Assembly: GCF_036013645.1 (NCBI RefSeq)
Contig: NZ_CP107869.1
Location: 620,001 to 684,000, forward strand
DNA from: Streptomyces sp. NBC_00490
Lineage (GTDB): Bacteria; Actinomycetota; Actinomycetes; Streptomycetales; Streptomycetaceae
DNA length: 64,000 bases
Reading direction: 5' to 3'
How positions within the stretch are numbered: the first letter of the stretch is position 1; each line of letters starts with the position of its first letter. Both the position numbers and the translations under genes were made by a program. The notes under the pieces are model-generated. The model was given only the letters and a program-made list of their open reading frames with translations, was not told where the DNA came from and did no database searches. Shown piece by piece: positions 35,453 to 44,700 of this stretch.

Positions 35453-37770
35453 CGGCCCCCCTCGCCGTTGACGGTCTGGTCGACGGCGACGAAGCGCAGT
35501 TCGGAGGTGTAGCGCTGTCCGTCCGCGTCGGTGAGCCAGGCCTGTTCGGGGGTGGGCAGCATCTCGCTGACCTTCAGGCGGGCGCCGGGGTCCTTGCGGG
35601 CGAGCCTACGGGCGGCCTTGGCGAGGATGGTGATGTAGAGGGGGCTGTCGAAGTCGACGTAGAACGGGCGGGGTTCGGCCGGGGAGACGACGAACACGAA
35701 ACGCGGCAGGTCGTGGCGGCCCTGCCAGTGGCGGGCCCGGACGAAGCGGGCGGCCTCCGACTTCTCGTCGGCGAAGTCGACCTCTGCGACCGGCAGTTGC
35801 CAGGTCTCGCGGGCCAGGATCATGCGGTCGACGCTGATGCGCGGGGTGTGGTCGCCTTCGGGGCGCAGGGTGAAGCGGTCCATCACGCGCTGGGTGAGGG
35901 TGTTGGCGTAGGCGTCGAGGAGGTCGTAGCGGGTGCCGTCGGGCAGCACCGCGGTGAGCCGGCCGTCGGTGTCCTGCACCAGGACGTCGGCGCTCAGCGC
36001 GGTGCGCGGACGGTGGGGGTCTCCGGTCTGGTCGACCAGCGCCACGTAGTGGTCCTGGTCCCGGTCGAGCGAGGGGCGGCTGCGGGTGGACCACTTAAGG
36101 GGCAGCTCCTTGGCGAGCATGGGCAGCAGACGCGTGGCGGGGAAGTCGCGGCCGGTCTCGGCGATCAGCTCGTCGCGGTCGGGGTGCTGGTGCACGAAGA
36201 GGGAGGCGCCCATGGTGTTCAGGGCGCAGTGCATCTCGCCCAGGACCAGTGCCACGTCGCCGCGTGCCAGCGCCGCCTCGTCCTCGGCGACGACGAGCAG
36301 GTCGGGGCTGATGTAGCGGGCCAGGGACCAGCCGTCACCGGGCTCGTCGAACTCCTCACGGACCCGGGCTGCGAGGTCGGCGGTGGTCAGCCGGACGCGG
36401 CGCGCGCCGGGCGGGATGTCGAGCAGGCGGGCCCACTTGGCGCGCAGTTCGCCCTGGACGGCGTCGATGAGGTCGCCGGCCTCGGGGTGCGGTGAGGGCA
36501 GGGTGTGCAGCCACAGGGTGGCGAGGTCGACGGGGCCGTCGGCGGCGAGCCGGTCGTACACGGTGCGCAGGCGGGCGCGGATGCCGTCGGCGAAGCGGTT
36601 GGTCATCCAGCGCGCGGCGGTCAGGCACAGCTGGAGGGGTTCCAGGTGGGCGAGCAGGCCCGGTCCTGCGGTGGCGGTGGCCGCGCGGCGCGTGTCGGAG
36701 TAGACCAGGCCGCGGCAGGGCGCGGTCCGGGCGCCCTTGGCGCGCTGGGCCTCGGTGTCGGTGAGGGCGGCGAAGTCGGCTTCCAGGGCGCCGATCGCCG
36801 CGGTGAGCGCGTCCGCGTCGTCGCCGGCGTCGCGCACGGCGTCCCGCCCGCCCTCCAGGACGGCGAGTTTGGCCAGCGCACGACCGCGTGCCGCCGCGTC
36901 GGGGACCCGCTCCACGATGGCGCGCAGCGCGCGGTCGGGGTGGGTGGCCGCGGGTACCTCCAGACGCCAGTGCACCCAGCGCCTGCGCGCCAACTCCCGC
37001 ACGACGGCGGCGGTGTCGTCCTCGGGCAGATCGAGTGCGGTGGCGATCTCGGCCACCGGCCGGGTCCCGTCGCACAGTTCCAGTACGGCCGCCTCACGCT
37101 CCCCCACCGGCTGCGCGGGCCGCCCGGGCACCCGGACGGTGGTGCCGACGACACGGACGATGGAGACGCGGCGCGGCGGGATCCAGCGCATCAGCGCGGC
37201 GTCCTCGGCCAGCACCTTCGCCAGGGCGTCGATCGCCCAGCCGGAGAAGTACACCTCTCCCGCGGCCAGGAAGGCGTTCCCGGCGCGAGTGGAGACGGCG
37301 TCCGCCGCGGCGAGGTCCCAGCGGCCCCAGCCGACGGGACCGAAGAAGCCGATGGTGTCGTTCTTCACGCAGAACCGCTGCCAGTAGTGCGCGACGAGCT
37401 CCTCACGCTGGCGGGGCATGCTGCTGCGCGCATCGATGCCCGGCTTCCACCGCAGGAACGGGGCGATGCCGGTGCGCAGTACGGCGGGGTTCTGCCAGGC
37501 CAGGGCCGCCTGGAAGCGGGGCCGGGCGGCCACCTCCTGCAGGTGGCGGGCGGTGTGCACGGCCGCGGCGGCCAGCTCCTCGCTGAAGCCGTCCCACTCG
37601 GGGCCCGACAGCGCCGTGCCGGGGCCGAACTTGTCGGCGGCCTCGGCCAGTCCGGGTGGGGCCAGGCGCAGCACGCCGTCGGCGGGGAAGCCCGGGCCGC
37701 GCAGCGCGAACTGTTCCCACAGCCGCCAGCCTCCGCCCGGCAGCAGGACAGGTGCGTGCTCGTCCGACAT
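35449..37770 (-). CDS. LanB-like (lantibiotic dehydratase N-domain) protein, copy 2
   Basis: This protein of 773 residues starts MSDEHAPVLLPGGGWRLW, with GGAAGGAG 6-7 nt before the ATG at 37770. It is aligned over its full length with the product of 30267-32549. It shares FLRWKPGIDARSSMPRQREE, KNDTIGFFGPVGWGRW, CRGLVYSDTRR, PFYVDFDSP and LPTPEQAWL, and also ends without an elimination domain. It is therefore a second tRNA-dependent aminoacyl/glutamyl transferase candidate. It is the first gene of the minus-strand operon, and its stop overlaps the adenylation gene by 4 nt. A 12-bp hairpin lies in its leader. Reading upstream of 37770 in frame gives low-complexity sequence and is rejected. Confidence 0.85.
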   Translation of the reverse strand: MSDEHAPVLLPGGGWRLWEQFALRGPGFPADGVLRLAPPGLAEAADKFGPGTALSGPEWDGFSEELAAAAVHTARHLQEVAARPRFQAALAWQNPAVLRTGIAPFLRWKPGIDARSSMPRQREELVAHYWQRFCVKNDTIGFFGPVGWGRWDLAAADAVSTRAGNAFLAAGEVYFSGWAIDALAKVLAEDAALMRWIPPRRVSIVRVVGTTVRVPGRPAQPVGEREAAVLELCDGTRPVAEIATALDLPEDDTAAVVRELARRRWVHWRLEVPAATHPDRALRAIVERVPDAAARGRALAKLAVLEGGRDAVRDAGDDADALTAAIGALEADFAALTDTEAQRAKGARTAPCRGLVYSDTRRAATATAGPGLLAHLEPLQLCLTAARWMTNRFADGIRARLRTVYDRLAADGPVDLATLWLHTLPSPHPEAGDLIDAVQGELRAKWARLLDIPPGARRVRLTTADLAARVREEFDEPGDGWSLARYISPDLLVVAEDEAALARGDVALVLGEMHCALNTMGASLFVHQHPDRDELIAETGRDFPATRLLPMLAKELPLKWSTRSRPSLDRDQDHYVALVDQTGDPHRPRTALSADVLVQDTDGRLTAVLPDGTRYDLLDAYANTLTQRVMDRFTLRPEGDHTPRISVDRMILARETWQLPVAEVDFADEKSEAARFVRARHWQGRHDLPRFVFVVSPAEPRPFYVDFDSPLYITILAKAARRLARKDPGARLKVSEMLPTPEQAWLTDADGQRYTSELRFVAVDQTVNGEGGR

Positions 37771-37813
37771 CGCGTGCTCCTTCCGGAAAGGGGGGTGCGG
37801 GGAGGCGACCGGC

Positions 37814-37841
37814 CCCGGGGCGGACGGTGGTCCGCCCCGGG
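37814..37841 (-). promoter_or_regulatory. Perfect 12-bp inverted repeat in the leader of the LanB operon
   Basis: CCCGGGGCGGAC (37814-37825) pairs exactly with GTCCGCCCCGGG (37830-37841) around a 4-nt loop. It lies 43 nt upstream of the LanB start codon, in the 258-bp divergent region shared with the MbtH gene. It has no T-run, so it may be an operator or an mRNA hairpin rather than a terminator. The rest of the 258 bp shows no element I can name. Confidence 0.5.
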
Positions 37842-38028
37842 TCTGCCGGGTTCTCCGGCCGCAGAGCACCGTCCCGCGCGGCGGGGTCGGGCCGACAGAG
37901 AAGTTCCGGCAGCAACACGTGCCGCGGGGTCGGCGCGTTCGTCCCTGACCCCGGCCTTCGGGGTGCGGGCACGCTGTCGGCGTCGGCCGTGACCTGCGGC
38001 CGGCCCCATCACCCGCGGGAGGTTCACC

Positions 38029-38280
38029 GTGACGCAACCCGACTTCGCCAACGGCGCGGACGCCGAGGAGGTCCGCCCGGACATCGACGAGGAGTACCTC
38101 GTGGTGCGCAACGACGAGGAGCAGTACTCGATCTGGCGGGCGGACCGCGAACTGCCCGCGGGCTGGCACCCGGAGGGGCTGCGCGGCAGCCGGCAGGCGT
38201 GCCTGGACCACATCGACGTGATCTGGACGGACATGCGTCCGCTGAGCCTGCGCCGGCGGCTGGCCGGGGCAGATGCCTGA
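38029..38280 (+). CDS. MbtH-like protein
   Basis: This protein of 83 residues starts at a GTG 6 nt after GGGAGG. The MbtH signature is complete: VVRNDEEQYSIW, LPAGWHPEG and the C-terminal CLDHIDVIWTDMRPLSLR. MbtH-like proteins bind adenylation domains and are often needed for their folding or activity. Its partner could be the stand-alone adenylation enzyme (divergent operon) or an NRPS at the right end. The stop overlaps the start of the phosphopantetheinyl transferase gene by 8 nt. Confidence 0.95.
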   Translation: MTQPDFANGADAEEVRPDIDEEYLVVRNDEEQYSIWRADRELPAGWHPEGLRGSRQACLDHIDVIWTDMRPLSLRRRLAGADA

Positions 38281-39094
38281 GGGGCTCCCGGGCAGGCTCC
38301 CGGGTCCCTCGGCCCACGATCCGCCGGCAGCCGACACGTCCTGCGTGCTGACCGCTCCCGCCGCACCTGTGGTACTGCCGCAGCGGTTGTGTCCGGCCGT
38401 GCTGGACCTGTCGGGGCTGCGGGACGGGCCGGCCGGGCAAGGCCCCCGTGGCCTGCGTGCCCCGCTGGAGCTGTACCTGGCCCGGGTCGCGGAGCAGGAC
38501 GCGCAGACCCTCCGGCACGCCCGCGAGGTCCTCGACGCGGAGGAACGGGCCCGCGCCCGCGCCTTCCGGCACGACCGGGACCGCGACGCCTACGTGGTCG
38601 CCCACGCAGCGCTGCGGGGGGTGCTGAGCGTCGTGCTCGGGGTACGCGCCGACGCGCTGGCGCTGACCCGCGAGCCCTGCACGGGCTGCGGCGGGCCGCA
38701 CGGGCGCCCGGTGCTGCCCGCATCAGGGGTGCACTTCTCGCTGTCGCACAGCGGGGGGCTGGTGCTGGTGGCGCTCGCGCCTGCGCCGGTCGGCGTCGAC
38801 GTGGAGGAGCTGGCCACCGTGAAGGTCATGCTCAGCGCGCAGGCGGCACTGCACTGCGCGGAGGCGGACGAGCTGGCACGCCTGCCCGCCTACAGCCGGC
38901 CGGCGGCGTTCACCCGCGCCTGGGTACGCAAGGAGGCCTACCTCAAAGGGCTGGGCACGGGTCTGGTCCGCAATCCCGCGCTCGACTACCTGGGTACCGG
39001 CCCGACGCCCACCGACCCGGCACCGGGTTGGGCGGTGCGCGACGTTCTGGTCCCGTCCGGGTATGCGGCCGCCGTGGGCCTGCACACCTGCTGA
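38273..39094 (+). CDS. Sfp-type 4'-phosphopantetheinyl transferase
   Basis: This protein of 273 residues carries the family motifs: FSLSHSGG in the centre, GVDVEEL (174-180; the acidic residues bind magnesium) and WVRKEAYLKG (217-226). It transfers the phosphopantetheine arm from CoA to carrier proteins. The targets here are the stand-alone carrier protein and the NRPS T domains. The first ATG (38273) overlaps the MbtH gene by 8 nt and is consistent with coupled translation. A few N-terminal residues could be in excess. Confidence 0.93.
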   Translation: MPEGLPGRLPGPSAHDPPAADTSCVLTAPAAPVVLPQRLCPAVLDLSGLRDGPAGQGPRGLRAPLELYLARVAEQDAQTLRHAREVLDAEERARARAFRHDRDRDAYVVAHAALRGVLSVVLGVRADALALTREPCTGCGGPHGRPVLPASGVHFSLSHSGGLVLVALAPAPVGVDVEELATVKVMLSAQAALHCAEADELARLPAYSRPAAFTRAWVRKEAYLKGLGTGLVRNPALDYLGTGPTPTDPAPGWAVRDVLVPSGYAAAVGLHTC

Positions 39095-39105
39095 CCCGCA
39101 CCCGG

Positions 39106-39149
39106 CAGCGGGGCGGAGGCCGGTTCAACCACCGGTCCCCGCCCCGCTG
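39106..39149 (+). terminator. Strong hairpin after the phosphopantetheinyl transferase gene
   Basis: CAGCGGGGCGG at 39106-39116 pairs with CCGCCCCGCTG at 39139-39149. The inner segment (ACCGGT around TCAACC) can extend the stem. It starts 12 nt after the stop codon, so it probably ends the MbtH-transferase transcript and separates it from the peptidase E gene. Confidence 0.65.
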
Positions 39150-39231
39150 TTGGCATGCACCAGGCGGTCCGACCTGCGCACCGCCTTCACGAATCGCTCA
39201 CGCTTTCCACCACGGCGATCGGTATACGATC

Positions 39232-39972
39232 ATGCGGATGACAGCACCCGAACCCACCATCGTCGCCACCTCAGGCGGTTTTCGCCCCGGCAGACGCACG
39301 CGGGTGCTCTTCGACTCCCTGGTCCACCACGCGGTCGACCTCTCCGGCGTGCACGGCAGACGCCCGCGCATCCTCCACGTCGGCACCGCGGCGGGAGACG
39401 CCGAGCACGTCGCCGCACGAGTCTCCGAAGCGGCCCGGGTGGCGGGCTACGACCTCACCCCGCTGCAGTTGTTCCCCATGCCCAACGTCGAGGACATCGA
39501 GGCCACCGTGCTCGACCACGACGTGGTGTGGGTGGGCGGCGGATCGGTGGCCAACCTGCTCGCCGTATGGCGGGTGCACGCCCTGGACACCGTCCTGCGG
39601 CGCGCCTGGCAGGCCGGAGTGGTCCTCGCCGGCGTGAGCGCGGGCTCCATCTGCTGGTACGAGGGCGGCACCACCGACTCCTTCGGACCCGAGCTGCGAG
39701 CGGTCACCGACGGACTCGCCCTGCTCCCCTACGGCAACGGAGTGCACTACGACTCCGACGAGGGCCGCCGCCCGCTGATCCACCGCCTGGTCACCGACGG
39801 CACCTTCACCGAGGCCCACTGCACCGACGACGGGGTGGGCCTGGTCTACCGCGGAACCGAACTCGTCGAGGCGGTGGCGGAGTTGCCGCGCAAGGCGGCG
39901 TACCTGGTGCGGCGGGAGAACGGGCGGGCCGTGGAGGAGCGCATCGAGCCGCGCCTGCTGCCGACCGCCTGA
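39232..39972 (+). CDS. Peptidase E-like protein (family S51)
   Basis: This protein of 246 residues starts MRMTAPEPTIVATSGGF. It has the class I glutamine amidotransferase-like fold of dipeptidase E, with VGGGSVANLLAVW and the nucleophile elbow GVSAGSICW (Ser). An acidic residue and His follow (DSFGPEL, NGVHYDSDEG). Typical peptidase E releases N-terminal Asp from short peptides; cyanophycinase is a relative. Start choice is uncertain (ATG at 39232 or 39238), as no clear ribosome-binding site is seen. It lies between the MbtH/transferase pair and the regulators. A role in trimming a cluster peptide is possible, but S51 enzymes are also common housekeeping genes. Confidence 0.8.
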   Translation: MRMTAPEPTIVATSGGFRPGRRTRVLFDSLVHHAVDLSGVHGRRPRILHVGTAAGDAEHVAARVSEAARVAGYDLTPLQLFPMPNVEDIEATVLDHDVVWVGGGSVANLLAVWRVHALDTVLRRAWQAGVVLAGVSAGSICWYEGGTTDSFGPELRAVTDGLALLPYGNGVHYDSDEGRRPLIHRLVTDGTFTEAHCTDDGVGLVYRGTELVEAVAELPRKAAYLVRRENGRAVEERIEPRLLPTA

Positions 39973-40033
39973 CTGCCCGGTCCTGTCTCCGGGCTTCCCG
40001 CACACGACCGCGCGGGGCGACGGGCCGGCCCTC

Positions 40034-40050
40034 GGTGCCCGTAGGGCACC
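40034..40050. terminator. Small hairpin between convergent genes
   Basis: GGTGCCC and GGGCACC form a perfect 7-bp stem around GTA, between the convergent peptidase E and LuxR genes. It could act as a bidirectional terminator, but it has no T-tract on either strand. Confidence 0.35.
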
Positions 40051-40099
40051 AGGAGCGCGCATTCCCGTGCCCCGCGTCGTGGACGGGTCGGTCCAGGAC

Positions 40100-40711
40100 T
40101 CAGACCAGGCCGTGGCGCACGGCGTGGGCGACCGCGTGGGCGCGGTTGCGGGCCTGCAGCCGGGTCATGAGCTCGTAGATGACGTTTTTCACGGTGTGTT
40201 CGGAGCAGCTCAGCAGCAGGGCGATGTCGGCGTTGCCGTGTCCCTCGGCCATCAGGCGCAGGACCGAGGTCTGCCGTGCGGTCAGGGCCGGCGTGCCGGG
40301 GGCGGGCGGTCCGAGCGGGCGGATGCCGGTGCTCAGCACGCCGGACAACTCCGGGTAGGGGATGCTCGGATGAGGGTGCGCGGCCCGGTGGACGGCCCTG
40401 AGGAGGCTGTCCTCGGTCAGTTCGGCGGCACCGATGACGACCGCTCCGGCGCGCAGGACCCGCCGCCGGCCCTCCGAGCTGACGGTGTCGCAGACGAACA
40501 GCACCGGCCCGGGCGTGCGCGGCACGCGCAGTGCCCGTTCCGTATCGGCGGCGACGATCACGGTGACCGTCCCGGCGGACGCGCACTGGTCCGCGCCGGG
40601 CTCGAGTCCGGCTCGTTCAGCGAGCGCACGGATGCGTTCCGCGCCCGGGGCGGGCACGACCCGCACCGCGACGGCAGGGGCGACGGGCGGCGCTGTCAGG
40701 GTGGCGGTCAC
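40100..40711 (-). CDS. LuxR-family regulator (orphan, receiver-like N-terminus)
   Basis: This protein of 203 residues starts at a GTG in a GTGA overlap with the upstream regulator gene. The C-terminal LuxR helix-turn-helix is clear (LTARQTSVLRLMAEGHGNAD, then SEHTVKNVIYELMTRLQARN). The N-terminal half is receiver-like but shows no phosphoacceptor Asp in the expected place. It forms a tandem with a paralogue whose last residues are similar (NRAHAVAxAxRxGL in both). The pair faces the LanM gene divergently and is probably the local regulator of the lanthipeptide part of the cluster. Confidence 0.85.
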   Translation of the reverse strand: MTATLTAPPVAPAVAVRVVPAPGAERIRALAERAGLEPGADQCASAGTVTVIVAADTERALRVPRTPGPVLFVCDTVSSEGRRRVLRAGAVVIGAAELTEDSLLRAVHRAAHPHPSIPYPELSGVLSTGIRPLGPPAPGTPALTARQTSVLRLMAEGHGNADIALLLSCSEHTVKNVIYELMTRLQARNRAHAVAHAVRHGLV

Positions 40712-41319
40712 AGCAGGCCCGCCCGCAGTGCGTAGGCGACCGCGTGGGCGCGGTTGCGCAACCTGAAGCGCTGGGTGATGTCGTGCACGACGGTGGTCAC
40801 GGTGCGAGGCGAGTAGGCGAGCCGCTGGGCGATCTCCGCCGTCTCGTGCCCGTCGGCCACCAGGCGCAGCACCGAACGCTCCCGTTCGGACAGCATGCCC
40901 GCGCTCCAGCCGCCGGAGCCGCGCACGGACGCGTCCGGCTGGTCCAGGAGCTCCTCCAGCAGGCCCGGTGGCAGGGTGCAGTCGTCGCGCGCGGCCGCCA
41001 GCACCGCGTGGGCCAGTCGGGAGGCGTCGGCCTCACGGCGCAGCAGCAGGCCCCGGGCACCGGCGGCCAGGGCGTGCAGGACGTCCCCGGAGGCGAGGGT
41101 GCCCGCCACCAGGACGACGGCGGGGCGGTGGGGCTGGGTGCGGGTGGCGCGCACCATGTCGAGTTCGGCCGGACCGAGCCGGTCCACGGTGAGGACGGCG
41201 ACCCGCGCGTCGGCGGGCTCGCAGACGGTCAGTTCGGATCGGACGAGCAGGGTCGCGCAGATGCCTGCCTCCAGCACCGGGTCGAGTGCGACCACACTGA
41301 CACCTACGGGTGCTCCCAT
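40708..41319 (-). CDS. LuxR-family regulator paired with its neighbour
   Basis: This protein of 203 residues starts MGAPVGVSVVALDPVLEA, with AAGGAG 6-7 nt before the ATG at 41319. A receiver-like N-terminal domain (VSVVALDPVLEAGICATLL, VVLVAGTL, ALAAGARGLLLRR) is followed by a LuxR helix-turn-helix (LSERERSVLRLVADGHETAE, SPRTVTTVVHDITQRF). The usual Asp of response regulators is replaced in the core strand (AVLTVDRLG), so ligand- or partner-dependent control is more likely than phosphorylation. In-frame sequence up to 41793 lies upstream of this start and is not coding in character. Confidence 0.86.
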   Translation of the reverse strand: MGAPVGVSVVALDPVLEAGICATLLVRSELTVCEPADARVAVLTVDRLGPAELDMVRATRTQPHRPAVVLVAGTLASGDVLHALAAGARGLLLRREADASRLAHAVLAAARDDCTLPPGLLEELLDQPDASVRGSGGWSAGMLSERERSVLRLVADGHETAEIAQRLAYSPRTVTTVVHDITQRFRLRNRAHAVAYALRAGLL

Positions 41320-41768
41320 CTGCTGCTCCTTGGAAGATCGTGCGCCGGGCCTGAGGCTCCGCGGGCGGTCTGGCATGGGGACGTGAGAACACCGTGCCGT
41401 CCGCACGCCCGCCGGGGCATCGGTAGCCGGACCCCACATTTGCGCACCGGCCACGCCCCACACCCCGGTGCCACCGCACAGGCGGCTGAGACCCGGCCGC
41501 TCAGCCGGCCCGGCGAGACGGGGCGCAGGCCGGACGGACCCCGGCATGGGGAGCCATGGGGAGCACGCACACCCAGGCACCGCCCCACCCCGGTCCGGGC
41601 GGCCCCGCTCCCCACCGCCGCCCCCTGCGCACGCACGAAGGACCACGTCTGCCACCTGCGGTTTCCTCGGCCCATCCCCCATACCCCCACCGGCGGGTGG
41701 CAGGCCGGGGAAAATATGGGGGACGGTTACCCATGTGGGGGCCGCAGAGGGTCTGCGACCTTCTTCTC
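41320..41768. promoter_or_regulatory. Divergent intergenic region between the LuxR pair and LanM
   Basis: These 449 bp hold the promoters of the two-gene regulator unit and of LanM. An unusual A/T patch, GGGAAAATATGGGGG (41708-41722), could be a -10 region or, with its GGGGGA, the ribosome-binding site of an ATG at 41733. A short direct repeat (ATGGGGAGC at about 41545 and 41556) is the only other structure seen. Confidence 0.5.
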
Positions 41769-44700
41769 GTGACCGACACCGCCAGCCTCCCAACTCCCCG
41801 GAGCGCCGGACTGCCCGCCACCTGGTGGGCCCCGGCCCTGACCCTCACGGAGCGGCTCCACGCCCCCGGGCACCCCGGGGCGGCCGCCGCGACCGGCGCC
41901 TTGGGGCCGATGCCCTGGGCCGTCGGGGACGCGGAGGGCTTCGCCCTGCGGCTGGCCCGCCTGGGCGTGGACGGCGACACCGCGGCAGCCCTGGCCGCCG
42001 AGTCCGCCGAGTGCCTTGCGGAGCGGACCGCCAAGCCCGACTGGGCGTCCTACGCGGAAGAGGTTCTGGCCGGCGCGCCCGAGGGCCTTGTCGAGGTCGA
42101 GGTCGGCGGCGAGGGCCCCGACGTGTTCGCACCGGTCGTCAAGCCGCTGGTCGCCACGGCCGCCGCCCGCCTCGCGGACCTGACGGCCGGCGTCCCGGAC
42201 GCCGAAGCCACCGTGTGGCGGGACGGCTTCACCCGGCGCCTGACCCGACAGCTGGTCCGGCAGGCCGCCCGCACCCTGGTCCACGAACTGCACACCGCCC
42301 GGCGCTCCCGGCGCCTGGCGGGGGCCGGTCCGCGCGAGCGGTTCGCCTCCTTCACCGCGGCCACCGGCACCCGGCGGGGGCTGTCGGACCTGTTCACCAC
42401 CTACCCCGTGCTGGCCCGGATGCTGACCCGGACCGCCCTGGACGCAACGCAGGCCGCCGCCGAGCTGGTCACCCGCTTCCAGGCCGACCGCCCCGCCCTG
42501 ACCGCCACCCTCCTCGACGGCCGTGCGCCGGGCAGGCTCGTCCGCGTCGACCTCGGCCGCGGCGACGCCCACCAGGGCAACCGGTCCGTGGCGATCCTGC
42601 ACTTCGACGACGGCAGCCGGCTCGTGCACAAGCCCCGCCCGCTCGACCAGCACGCCCTCCTGGACCACCTGGTCGCCTGGCTCAACGCCAAGGTGCCCGG
42701 ACTGGGGCTGCGCACACCGCGCACGCTGCGCCGCGACACCCACGGCTGGCTGGAGTTCATCGAGCACCGCTGGTGCACCTCGGTCACCCAGACCGACGCG
42801 TTCTACCGCCGCCAAGGCGCCCTGCTGGCCCTGCTGTACGCGGTGGACGGTGCCGACATGCACTACGAGAACGTCATCGCCCACGGCGACCAGCCGGTCC
42901 TGGTCGACGCCGAGACGCTGCTCCACACCGGTCTCGGACAGCCCCTCACGGCGGGCGCCGACCCGGCCGCGGACGCCCTGGCCGCCTCCGTCCACCGCAC
43001 CTGCCTGCTCCCCCACCTCCTCATCGGTGAACACGGCGCCCTGGACATCTCCGCGCTCGGCCGCGACACCGACGGCACCTTCCCCAGCGAGGGGCTGCGC
43101 TGGGAGGACAGCGGACAGGACACGATGCGGGCCGTACGCGGCCCGCTGCCCAGCCCCGCCGCCCAGAACCACCCGCTGCCCCACGGCACTTCCCTCTCCG
43201 GCGCCGACCACACGGCTGCCCTGCTGGGAGGATTCCGCACCGCCTACACGGCGATCGCCGCGCACCGCCGCGAACTGCTCGACGCCGACGGCCCGTTGGC
43301 ACGCTGGACCGAGCGTCCGGCCCGGCTGATCGCCCGCGCGACCCGGCTGTACGCCACCCTCCTGGAGGAGTCCACCCACCCCGCGCTGCTGGGCAACGCG
43401 CTGGCCCGGGAAGGGGTGTTCGCGGTGCTGTGGACGGAGTCCGCGCACGACACGGCGCGCGAGCGCCTCACCGAGCACGAGACCGCGGCCCTGTGGCGCG
43501 GCGACATCCCCTTCTTCACCCACCGGCCCACCGACACCGCGGTCCACGCCGACGACGGCACCTCACTGCCCGGCGTCCTGCCGATGGCCGCCGCGACCGC
43601 GGTGCGCGAGAAGATCGGCCGCATGGACGAGGTCGACTGCCACGACCAGGAATGGATCATCTCGGCCACCCTCGCGGTACGCGGCGCGAGTTCACCGCTG
43701 GACCGGCCGCGGTCGGAACTGGCCCCGGCCCCTGTACCGCCGGTGGCACCGGAACCGTCCCGCCTGCTGGCCGCCGCCTGCGGGATCGCCGACGAGATCG
43801 CCGCCCGCGCGCTCCGGGGCGGATCCCGCACCAACTGGATCGGCCTGGAACGGGTGTCGGGAGCTCACTGGGCCGTACTGCCCATGGGGGCGGGCCTGGC
43901 CCAGGGCTACTGCGGAGTCGCGCTGTTTCTGGCCCACACCGAAGCACTCACCGGATCCGGGCGCTACGGCACGGCGGCCCGGGAGGCGGTACGCCCGCTC
44001 CCCGCCCTCCTCAAGGCACTCGCCGAGGACCCCGAACTGAGCGCGGCGGCCGGCCCGGGCGCCTACGACGGACTCGGCGGGATCGTGTACGCCCTGGTCC
44101 GCATGGCACGGATCCTCGACGAGGACCTGCGGGCATGCCTGCCGGACGCGCTGACCGCACTGGGCCACGCCGCGACGGCATGTTCCGACGCCGGGCTGGC
44201 CCAGGGCCGAGCCGGGGCACTGGCCGCCGCGGTCGCCGCGTACGAGGCCACCGGCGATCCGGCAGCCCTGCACCTGGCGGACCAGGTCGCCGACCTGCTG
44301 CTGGCTGCTCAAGCAGCCGGCCACATCCCTGCCACCGCTGGTCTCGCCGACGGCGCCACCGGCATCGCGTGGGCGCTCCAGCGCTACGCCGCACACCGGC
44401 CCGAGCGCGCCACCCCTGTCACCGAGGCTGCCCGCGCCCTGCTCGACTCCACGCCGCCCACCGGCGCAGAAGCGGATCTGTCCTGGTCGCACGGGCTGGC
44501 CGGAAGGGCCGCCGCCGGCCTGCCGGAAGCCACCGCCCGCCTCGCGGACGCCTCCACCGGCCCCGACCTCAGCCTCGCCCAGGGCGCCCTCGGCAGGCTG
44601 GAGGCCCTGGCCGTCCTGGCCCAACAGGGCGACACCACGGCCCAGTCGGCCCTGGCACGGCACAGCGGTCACGTCCTCGCCCTCGTCGAGGCCCAGAGCC

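Noticed and set aside
30267..37770. LanB proteins as complete class I lanthipeptide dehydratases
   Set aside because: No SpaB-C elimination domain or LanC cyclase gene is present, so a standard class I pathway is not supported.
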